Positions 6,332 through 11,779 of a stretch of DNA of 12,771 bases are shown piece after piece. The stretch comes from Candidatus Woesearchaeota archaeon (GTDB lineage Archaea > Nanobdellota > Nanobdellia > Woesearchaeales > GW2011-AR4). The translations under genes were made by a program, and so were the position numbers. Position 1 is the stretch's first letter. Every line of letters starts with the position of its first letter. Below the pieces are notes generated by a model. That model did no database searches and was not told the origin of the DNA. It worked only from the letters and a program-made list of their open reading frames with translations. The stretch spans positions 1-12,771 of the forward strand of contig JACOZO010000046.1 of NCBI GenBank assembly GCA_016181325.1, given 5' to 3'.

Positions 6332-6359
6332 CCCTGTGCATTATCTTATTTCTCCAAAC

Positions 6360-6812
6360 ATGAAATGCCCATACTGCAACAACCAGGAAACGCAGGTTAC
6401 CGATACAAGGGAAACCGAAAGCCTTGAAGCGACAAGAAGAAGAAGGGAGTGCGCAAAGTGCGGCAAAAGGTTTACCACATACGAAAGGGTTGAGGAAGCT
6501 GATATTGTCGTGGTTAAGAAGGACGGCAAGAGGGAAAGGTTCCAGAGGCAGAAACTGCTCAACGGCATACTGAAGGCCTGCGAGAAAAGATCGGTGCCTC
6601 TTGAGAAAATCGAGAAAATCGCCGATGATGTCGAATCCGATCTGAGGAAAAGGGATTCTGTCGAGATTGACAGCAGGGTAATCGGGGAAATAACCATGAG
6701 AAAGCTCAAGTCGCTCGACAAGATTGCTTATATCAGGTTTGCTTCTGTTTACCGCGAGTTTGAGGATCTGGACAGGTTTGAGGAAGAGCTGGAGAAGCTG
6801 CAGAAGAAATAA
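6360..6812 (+). CDS. nrdR: Transcriptional repressor NrdR
   Basis: Nucleotide-sensing repressor of ribonucleotide reductase genes. The 150-aa product begins MKCPYC and has the zinc ribbon C3, C6, C31, C34. The basic stretch TRRRREC and FTTYERVE follow, and then the ATP-cone domain starting VVKKDGKRERFQRQKL and ending near FASVYREFEDLDRF. Length and motifs are complete. NrdR is mainly bacterial but occurs in many DPANN archaea. An ATG 24 nt upstream is in frame, but the family always starts at MKCPYC. No ribonucleotide reductase gene lies in the window. The kinase gene downstream has its own TATA-like box, so it may be separately transcribed. Confidence 0.93.
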   Translation: MKCPYCNNQETQVTDTRETESLEATRRRRECAKCGKRFTTYERVEEADIVVVKKDGKRERFQRQKLLNGILKACEKRSVPLEKIEKIADDVESDLRKRDSVEIDSRVIGEITMRKLKSLDKIAYIRFASVYREFEDLDRFEEELEKLQKK

Positions 6813-6817
6813 TAAGC

Positions 6818-6825
6818 TTATTAAA
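6818..6825 (+). promoter_or_regulatory. TATA-like box for the kinase gene
   Basis: TTATTAAA begins 29 nt before ATG 6847, just after the nrdR stop. Confidence 0.45.
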
Positions 6826-6846
6826 TCACCAGAATTTCTTGGTTTT

Positions 6847-7390
6847 ATGATAATCGGATTAACAGGCAAAAACGCTTCAGGCAAGGGCGAAGCCGCGGCA
6901 TATCTGAAGAAGAAAGGATTTGAGTACCACTCCCTTTCTGACATTCTGCGGGAAGAAGCCACAAAGAGGGGCATAGAGCACGCAAGGGAAAACCTGATTA
7001 ATCTCGGCAATGAGCTAAGAAGCCAGTTCGGGCCGAATTACCTGGCAAAAAAAAATAAATGAAAAGATCAGGCTTTCCCATGTCGATGATTTTGTCGTCG
7101 ACAGCATAAGAAGCCCCTTTGAGATTGGGGAATTGAGGAAAAACAGTGATTTTGTCCTTGTCGCGATTGATGCTCCTATTGAAATCAGGTTTGAAAGGCT
7201 GCTGAAAAGAGGAAGGCTTGGGGATGCAAGGACGCTTGAGGATTTCAAAAGGCAGGAAGAAAAGGAAAACTTAAAAATAGACACGGGACAACAGCTTGAC
7301 AAGTGCATCTCTATGGCAGATAAAGTAGTCATTAATGATAGCACTTTGGAGCAATTGCATCAAAAGATTAATAAATTAACAAGGCTTTGA
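6847..7390 (+). CDS. P-loop nucleoside-monophosphate/dephospho-CoA kinase-like protein, frameshifted
   Basis: N-terminal MIIGLTGKNASGKGEAAAYL is a Walker A loop of the NMP/dephospho-CoA kinase superfamily. FEYHSLSDILREEA is the substrate-side segment, and VAIDAPIEIRFERLLKRGR with a LEDF-R-EE-E motif is the lid and C-terminal part. The frame from 6847 stops at 7060-7062. The rest continues one base out of phase from a run of nine A (7047-7055). Dropping one A gives a seamless 180-aa protein, with LAKKINEKIR across the joint. Similar kinase-like domains accompany dCMP deaminases (for example the N-terminal part of yeast Dcd1), and a deaminase-like gene lies just downstream. The shift could be a sequencing error in the homopolymer, slippage, or a true mutation. 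Substrate is unknown. Confidence 0.75.
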
Positions 7391-7400
7391 TTACCACAAA

Positions 7401-7604
7401 ATGCAGATAGAAATCCAAAAAGACACTTCAAGAAAAATAGAAGAAACTGCCAAATTACTAGGCCTAAAGAGAGAAGATTTAGTGGACAGGGCTGTCATGG
7501 TTTATATTGACGGCATCAGCAAATATCTGGAATTAAAGAAGGAATTGAACGAGTGGGATGTCCTGAGTGACGAGGCATTGGTGAATTTTGAGAAATCACT
7601 ATGA
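7401..7604 (+). CDS. Antitoxin of a MazF-like pair
   Basis: A 67-aa protein. The N-terminal half (MQIEIQKDTSRKIEETAKLLG, then REDLVDRAVMVYI) has a strand-helix-helix pattern like ribbon-helix-helix antitoxins. The C-terminal ELNEWDVLSDEALVNFEKSL is acidic, as expected for toxin binding. It overlaps the MazF-like gene by 4 nt (ATGA). AT-rich TTAATAAATT at 7368-7377, inside the end of the kinase gene, is 33-31 nt before the ATG and could be its own promoter. Family name uncertain, role clear from the partner. Confidence 0.8.
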   Translation: MQIEIQKDTSRKIEETAKLLGLKREDLVDRAVMVYIDGISKYLELKKELNEWDVLSDEALVNFEKSL

Positions 7605-7927
7605 AAAAGGGCGAAATATGGCTTGTTGAACTTCCTTCAACTAATGGCCACGAACAATCCGGCAAGCGGCCGGCGCTAATTTTGTCGGAAACAGCGGCTA
7701 ATATCGTCATTGTTGTTCCATTGACTTCTAATCTACAAGCATTAAGATTTCCTGATACTATTGAAGTGAAACCCTCTAAGCAGAATGGCCTAGCGACATT
7801 GTCAGTAGCTCTGGTATTCCATATCAGGGCCATAGATAAGAAAAGGTTAAAAAGCAAAATAGGAAACCTTGAAGATTCCTCTTTAAAGGAAGTCGAAAAA
7901 ACCATCAGGAAAATACTCCAATTGTGA
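7601..7927 (+). CDS. MazF/PemK-like ribonuclease toxin
   Basis: A 108-aa protein of the PemK/MazF superfamily. It has MKKGEIWLVELPSTNGHEQSGKRPALIL, the GxIWLVxLPxxxGxEQxGxRPxLIL family pattern, and the second signature VVPLTSN. These toxins cut mRNA, tRNA or rRNA at short motifs; the target here is unknown. Length is complete. It is coupled to the antitoxin by ATGA and ends 13 nt before the dCMP-deaminase-like gene, so read-through into that gene is likely. Confidence 0.88.
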   Translation: MKKGEIWLVELPSTNGHEQSGKRPALILSETAANIVIVVPLTSNLQALRFPDTIEVKPSKQNGLATLSVALVFHIRAIDKKRLKSKIGNLEDSSLKEVEKTIRKILQL

Positions 7928-7940
7928 GGGAAAAAACAAA

Positions 7941-8276
7941 ATGGCAAGAGTAAGCTGGGAGCAGTATTTCATGAACATAGCAAAGCAGGTTGCAACCAGA
8001 AGCACCTGCGACAGGAAGCATGTGGGGGCTGTCATAGTGAGGGACAGGACTATACTCTCAACTGGCTACAACGGCAGCATAAGGGGGGTCATGATCGAGG
8101 GCTCCGAGCTGTACATCACTGCCTCCCCCTGCTGGAACTGCTTCAAGCTGCTGGCCAACACCGGCGTCAGGAAAATATATTACGGCGAATTCTACAGGGA
8201 CGAGAGGAGCTTTGACGTTGCCAAGAAATTAGGCATTGAGCTGGTGCATATTCCGGTGGATCAGAAAGAATTATAA
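7941..8276 (+). CDS. dCMP deaminase-like protein lacking the catalytic HAE block
   Basis: Deoxycytidylate deaminases make dUMP from dCMP for dTTP synthesis. The N-terminus is typical: SWEQYFMNIAKQVATRSTCDRK, HVGAVIVRD, LSTGYNGSIRG (to residue 49). The C-terminal half is also typical: VMIEGSELYITASPCWNCFKLL, KIYYGEFYRD. Between them about 40 residues that carry the HAE zinc-ligand/catalytic glutamate motif are absent. Residue 49 runs straight into the segment that normally follows HAE, with the frame kept. Only the PCWNC zinc cysteines (C64, C67) remain, so the 111-aa product should be inactive. GAGGG at 7925-7929 before the ATG and the 13-nt gap suggest an operon with the toxin pair. Confidence 0.85.
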   Translation: MARVSWEQYFMNIAKQVATRSTCDRKHVGAVIVRDRTILSTGYNGSIRGVMIEGSELYITASPCWNCFKLLANTGVRKIYYGEFYRDERSFDVAKKLGIELVHIPVDQKEL

Positions 8277-8304
8277 ACTCAAAGGTCATATATATAGGCA
8301 TTAA

Positions 8305-8595
8305 ATGGTCAAAATAAAGAAAATCGGGATATTATCGCTGGGAAAAATTATGGGAATATTGTATGCCTTAATGGGACTTATTCTCGGCGCGATATTAAGT
8401 TTAATTTCACTAATAGGCTCTGCTCTTTCCTCAAATGGCTTTGGAATCTTCATTGGCATGTTTGGCATAGGCGCCATAATTTTTCTTCCAATATTCTATG
8501 GGGTAATCGGTTTTGTATTTGGCCTAATCACTGCACTATTATACAACTTAGTTGCTTCGTGGATTGGCGGATTGGAAATAGAAACAGAAAAATAA
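8305..8595 (+). CDS. Small membrane protein of a common archaeal DUF3566-like type
   Basis: A 96-aa protein. After a short basic start (MVKIKKIGILSLGKI) come two or three membrane segments, near ILYALMGLILGAILSLISLI and FGIFIGMFGIGAIIF, then FLPIFYGVIGFVFGLITALLY. The end is YNLVASWIGGLEIETE. The FYGVIGFVxGLIxALLYN(L/I)xAxWIGGxE pattern resembles small proteins frequent in DPANN genomes and related to DUF3566; I cannot give a function. TTATAAA at 8271-8277 and TATATATA at 8289-8296 lie upstream. The second is too close to serve this ATG unless translation begins at the Met at 8350. Confidence 0.7.
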   Translation: MVKIKKIGILSLGKIMGILYALMGLILGAILSLISLIGSALSSNGFGIFIGMFGIGAIIFLPIFYGVIGFVFGLITALLYNLVASWIGGLEIETEK

Positions 8596-8605
8596 TTCTG
8601 ACTAT

Positions 8606-8935
8606 TCAATGCAGCGCATAAATACCCTCTGTGAGCAGAAACATTGCTATCACAATTTCCAGATCAAATCCTAGATTCAGCGGGAATTTGAGATTTATGA
8701 AATAAAGGATGCCTGGAAAAGCCAGTGTCAATTTTATCAGTTTCCCCATGAAAGATGTGCCCCTGTTGACGTGGTGCATGACTATGTAGGTTATCAACTG
8801 CGTGGCAATCAGGAATAATGCCCCCAGCATCGCCAAGTCGTAGGGGATTATCGGAGATACATCATAAATCTTGAAGTATTTGAGTGCTATCAGCAGCGCC
8901 AGCGGCACGGCCGCAATTGGGATTATCCTGCTCAT
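8606..8935 (-). CDS. Small integral membrane protein, unknown
   Basis: A 109-aa protein from ATG 8935 with about four membrane helices, around IPIAAVPLALLIALKYF, LAMLGALFLIATQLITYIVM, LIKLTLAFPGILYFI and LEIVIAMFLLTEGIYAL. Between helices 2 and 3 is MHHVNRGTSFMGK. I do not recognise the family. The frame extends to a GTG at 8941. I prefer 8935 because TTTAAATA on the minus strand (8964-8957) begins 29 nt before it, in line with the leaderless pattern. Confidence 0.7.
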   Translation of the reverse strand: MSRIIPIAAVPLALLIALKYFKIYDVSPIIPYDLAMLGALFLIATQLITYIVMHHVNRGTSFMGKLIKLTLAFPGILYFINLKFPLNLGFDLEIVIAMFLLTEGIYALH

Positions 8936-8956
8936 GCCCACTTCTTATTAGAAAGG

Positions 8957-8976
8957 TATTTAAAGTTATTTATTAA
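8957..8976. promoter_or_regulatory. Divergent promoter pair between the small membrane protein and lactate dehydrogenase
   Basis: TTTAAATA on the minus strand (8964-8957) begins 29 nt before ATG 8935. TTTATTAA on the plus strand (8969-8976) begins 29 nt before the GTG at 8998. Both would give leaderless messages from a 62-nt spacer, and the second supports GTG as the real start of the dehydrogenase. Confidence 0.55.
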
Positions 8977-8997
8977 AGGCAATATCGGTGCCAATAG

Positions 8998-9816
8998 GTG
9001 AATAAAAAAAAGTATGGTGAGAACCCTTCCAAAGTCGCCATAATAGGGGCAGGCTTTGTAGGCAGCACTGCCGCTTATTCCTTGCTCATTGACGGCGCCG
9101 CTTCTGAGATTGCACTGATTGATGTCAGCAGGGAGAAAGCCGAGGGGGAGGCGATGGACCTGCAGCACGGCCTTCAGTTCAAGCCCAACTGCAAAATCAC
9201 TTACGGCTCGGACTATTCGCTGTGCAATGATGCGGATATAATAGTGATCTGCGCAGGAGCCCACCAAAAGCCGGGGGAGACAAGGCTTGATCTTGTGAAG
9301 AAAAACTCTGCCATACTGAAGCATATGGTGCCCCAGATACTGAAATACAGCAAAGAGCACATTTTCCTTGTTGTCTCAAACCCGCTTGATGTACTTACTT
9401 ATCTCACTTTGAAATATTCCAGGTTCCCGAAGCACAAGGTAATAGGCTCAGGCACAATACTCGACACTGCAAGGTTCAGGTACCTGATAGGGGAGCATTT
9501 TGGTGTCAGCCCAAACAGCGTCCACGCCTAAAATGCCGCTTATGAGATAATAGCCAAGAAAGGTGCAACTTACTACGCAATCGGACTTGGGGTTGCCAAG
9601 ATTGTAAGGAGCATTTTCTCAAACCAGAACGAGGTTCTTGCGCTGTCATCGTACCTTAATAATTATCACGGCATACGGGATGTTTGCTTAAGCGTGCCCA
9701 CTGTTGTAAACAGGGAAGGCGTGAAGGAGCACATTGTCGTGCCTCTGAATCCTGCCGAGAAATATCAACTGAGGAAGTCTGCTTCGATAATCCGGAGTTT
9801 TATAAGGCAGGTTTAG
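8998..9816 (+). pseudogene. ldh: L-lactate dehydrogenase, interrupted by an internal deletion with a TAA at the joint
   Basis: LDH interconverts pyruvate and lactate with NADH. Codons 1-177 (8998-9528) carry the NAD loop GAGFVGSTAAY with D42 (ALIDV), AGAHQKPGETRLDLV (Gln before KPGETR points to lactate, not malate), VVSNPLDVLTY and GSGTILDTARFR. The frame reaches SVHA, then TAA at 9529-9531. The next 94 codons in the same frame, to TAG at 9814-9816, are the normal C-terminus: NAAYEIIAKKGATYYAIG, then VPTVVNREGV. The missing YIIGEHGD... block, about 47 codons, contains the catalytic histidine. 177+94+47 gives the usual length of about 319. TAA is explained if the cut joined TA of the Tyr codon to a final A. 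The GTG start and its TATA box are intact. Confidence 0.9.
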
Positions 9817-10073
9817 GACAAAATGAGGTTACAAATAAGTGGATACTATGTATTTCATCAATAATAGTTAGGCGTAAGATATACATAAATATTTTGGTTT
9901 TTTCTTCCAATGAAATGTTTCCCGTCAGAAAAGTTAGCTTATTTTTTGTTTAAAATTCAATTTCAGTTAGCCGCAAACTATTGATAAAAATTACCCAGTC
10001 ATGGGTATAACTGCATCTGGTGGAATTTGGCAGACAAATCCTATGTTTATAACTGTCAAATCCAAGAAAAACA
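9817..10073 (+). other. AT-rich spacer of 257 nt after the LDH remnant
   Basis: T-rich ATTTTGGTTTTTTCTT at 9891-9906 could end LDH transcription. TATAACTG occurs twice (10006-10013, 10048-10055). CCCAGTCATGGG (9994-10005) forms a small hairpin. TGGTGGAATTTGGCAGACA at 10018-10036 resembles the D-arm region of a bacterial tRNA-Leu with one extra T, but no tRNA fold continues. No supported gene. Confidence 0.4.
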
Positions 10074-10081
10074 TTTATTAA
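10074..10081 (+). promoter_or_regulatory. TATA box for the sulfur-carrier gene
   Basis: TTTATTAA begins 30 nt before ATG 10104. It selects that start over the GTG at 10089. Confidence 0.55.
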
Positions 10082-10103
10082 TTCTCCAGTGAAACCTGAT
10101 ATT

Positions 10104-10310
10104 ATGCGCATAAATGTATCAATTGACAGGGAAAAAGGCAAAAGAAACGTTGAATTGGGCATTGATTCTTCAGTCAAAGACCTTCTTAATTCCCTGAGAA
10201 TAAATCCCGTAACCGTGATTGTGGCAAGAAACAATGAACTGATTCCGGAAAATGAGAAATTGAATGATAATGACGAAGTAAGGATTCTTTCTGTCATTTC
10301 GGGTGGCTAA
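10104..10310 (+). CDS. Ubiquitin-like sulfur carrier (ThiS/MoaD/SAMP type)
   Basis: A 68-aa beta-grasp protein: a first hairpin (MRINVSIDREKGKRNVELGI), a helix (SVKDLLNSLRI), then VTVIVARNNELIPENEKLND and NDEVRILSVISGG with the obligatory C-terminal Gly-Gly. The tail is adenylated by an E1-like enzyme and charged as a thiocarboxylate. A TtuA-like tRNA thiolase 1.5 kb downstream makes a TtuB/Urm1-like role in tRNA 2-thiolation the best guess. ThiS- or MoaD-like roles cannot be excluded. The ATG is chosen from the TATA box 30 nt upstream; the frame also opens at GTG 10089. It ends 10 nt from the convergent transporter gene. Confidence 0.85.
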   Translation: MRINVSIDREKGKRNVELGIDSSVKDLLNSLRINPVTVIVARNNELIPENEKLNDNDEVRILSVISGG

Positions 10311-10320
10311 ATAGCCGTTC

Positions 10321-11217
10321 TCACAACCCCAGCAAATACAGGCCAGCCATCATTATCATTATGGCTATTGTTTTTGCTCCCATGGTTTTCAAGTCTAAGG
10401 ATTCTTTAATGAACATTGGAAGTTTGACCGAAAGGAATGCGGCAATTACCAATACAAACAGGCTCTGAAATCCCACGAAAACGCTTACAAGGGATACAGG
10501 CCCCAAAAGTATGGCTCTATTGTAGAATATATGGCCAAAAAACCCGAGAATTGAACTGACAGGGATTAGCAAAGATAATCCCAGCCTATGGGCTTTAAAT
10601 GCATTTTTGAAATCCTTCCTGACTTTCGGCAGCAGGAATATTGACAGGCTGCTTATGTTTATGCCGAAATACAATATCATGAGAATTTGCCAGAAATTTT
10701 CCTGGGTGAATATGTATTTCAAAAGCACGTCGGCTATTGCAACAAAAAAGCTTGACAAAAACATATAAGCCAAAGCAGGGCTCAAATGCAGAACGTTCCC
10801 GATTTTTCTTGCCGAGACCAGAAAGCCGCCTGTCAAAATCAGGGCAAATGCCATGTAACTTAATGGGGTGAGAATCTCGTCAAGGAATAAAACAGCCAAG
10901 ACAATGGTCAAGAGGGGTGAAATGTGCCATAAAGGCACAACACGCGAAGCTTCTTCCAGGGACAATGCCTTTATGTAGGATATAACAACAATCGGAAGCA
11001 AAATACCCGATGCAAAGGAATAAAACATCAGCAATGGAGAAACAGCAGGCACTCCGATAATTGTGAAAAGCACCAGGCTTATTGCCATGCCAGGAATTCC
11101 AAAAGCAGCAGCCAAGGCTAAAGAGGAATCCATATACTTTGTCCGCAGTACCTTATCCAATATGTTGGCAACTGCCCAAAAAAGGCTGCCTATTAATGCA
11201 AAAATTACCCACAACAT
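10321..11217 (-). CDS. EamA/DMT-family transporter
   Basis: A 298-aa membrane protein with about ten helices in two homologous halves (drug/metabolite transporter superfamily). Half one begins MLWVIFALIGSLFWAVANIL and contains EASRVVPLWHISPLLTIVLAVLFLDE, the EamA-type end of the repeat. Half two begins around SPALAYMFLSSFFVAIADVL and ends with SVFVGFQSLFVLVIAAFLSV, then IAIMIMMAGLYLLGL. The substrate cannot be told; family members export or import amino acids and other small metabolites. The ATG at 11217 lies 29 nt after the first base of a TATA-like TTTTAAAC on the minus strand (11246-11239), so the message is probably leaderless. Confidence 0.88.
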   Translation of the reverse strand: MLWVIFALIGSLFWAVANILDKVLRTKYMDSSLALAAAFGIPGMAISLVLFTIIGVPAVSPLLMFYSFASGILLPIVVISYIKALSLEEASRVVPLWHISPLLTIVLAVLFLDEILTPLSYMAFALILTGGFLVSARKIGNVLHLSPALAYMFLSSFFVAIADVLLKYIFTQENFWQILMILYFGINISSLSIFLLPKVRKDFKNAFKAHRLGLSLLIPVSSILGFFGHIFYNRAILLGPVSLVSVFVGFQSLFVLVIAAFLSVKLPMFIKESLDLKTMGAKTIAIMIMMAGLYLLGL

Positions 11218-11238
11218 ATAAAAACAAACTGCAATATT

Positions 11239-11247
11239 GTTTAAAAT
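11239..11247. promoter_or_regulatory. Shared bidirectional TATA element
   Basis: GTTTAAAAT reads as TTTTAAAC on the minus strand, 29 nt before the transporter ATG at 11217. It reads as TTTAAAAT on the plus strand, 26 nt before the ATG at 11266. The 48-nt spacer leaves little room for two separate boxes. Confidence 0.5.
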
Positions 11248-11265
11248 ACTTTGTATGGGTGTGAA

Positions 11266-11745
11266 ATGACTCTGGAAATAAAATTACCAAAAGAATTAGA
11301 ATTGTCATATTGTAAAATAAATTCAAAATTTGCAGCTATACGCAGAGATTTGGAGAAAAAGCATTATGACAGGGAAATACCCCAAGATGACCAATTTTTA
11401 AAGGAGATAATTGATTTCATAATCAAAGTATTTGAGCATATAATAAAAAACTATGATAGCCTCAATCTGGAAAACTGGATTAGATTTCTGTATGGTTATT
11501 ACCACGAATTTTATTATGGCCCTGATGCAGATGATTATAATTATCTTGATGACGACGACTCGGGAATCGGTGAAATATTCATGATAGAAATGAACGATTT
11601 AGATAAAATTCCTAGCAAAGAAAATCTAATTGCATTAAAAGAAAAATTTATACTAATAGCATCTCTCAAAAATAATGGAACTTTTACAGCAAGAATTAAC
11701 AGCATTTACCGACTATACACTCAAAAGAAAAAGTTCCAAAATTGA
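11266..11745 (+). CDS. Unrecognised acidic protein
   Basis: A 159-aa soluble protein I do not recognise. It has a helical first half (KFAAIRRDLEKKHYDREIPQ, FLKEIIDFIIKVFEHIIKNY), then WIRFLYGYYHEFYYGPDADD and a run of aspartates (YLDDDD). The end is helical and basic (LIALKEKFILIASLKN, YRLYTQKKKF). It is visibly more AT-rich than its neighbours, which may mean recent acquisition. The frame opens at a TTG at 11251, but ATG 11266 fits the shared TATA element. It precedes the TtuA-like gene by 34 nt and may be co-transcribed with it. Confidence 0.65.
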   Translation: MTLEIKLPKELELSYCKINSKFAAIRRDLEKKHYDREIPQDDQFLKEIIDFIIKVFEHIIKNYDSLNLENWIRFLYGYYHEFYYGPDADDYNYLDDDDSGIGEIFMIEMNDLDKIPSKENLIALKEKFILIASLKNNGTFTARINSIYRLYTQKKKFQN

Positions 11746-11779
11746 GGAGATTTACTATAAGTAGGGGTAAGATTTCAAA

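Noticed and set aside
6322..6340. NrdR box for autoregulation in the nrdR promoter
   Set aside because: ATATATAA resembles the centre of the box, but the flanks do not match and the sequence is explained by a TATA box.
6074..6427. 117-aa plus-strand ORF across the hairpin region
   Set aside because: It runs through the inverted repeats into nrdR in a wrong frame and has no recognisable domain.
6108..7010. 300-aa minus-strand ORF
   Set aside because: It is the antisense of nrdR and the kinase start; both plus-strand genes have strong family motifs.
9684..9953. 89-aa plus-strand ORF
   Set aside because: It is an off-frame reading of the LDH C-terminal half, whose in-frame translation is clearly LDH; the tail is AT-rich spacer.
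9910..9984. 24-codon ORF with an upstream AT-rich box
   Set aside because: Very short, the box spacing is ambiguous and nothing in it is recognisable.
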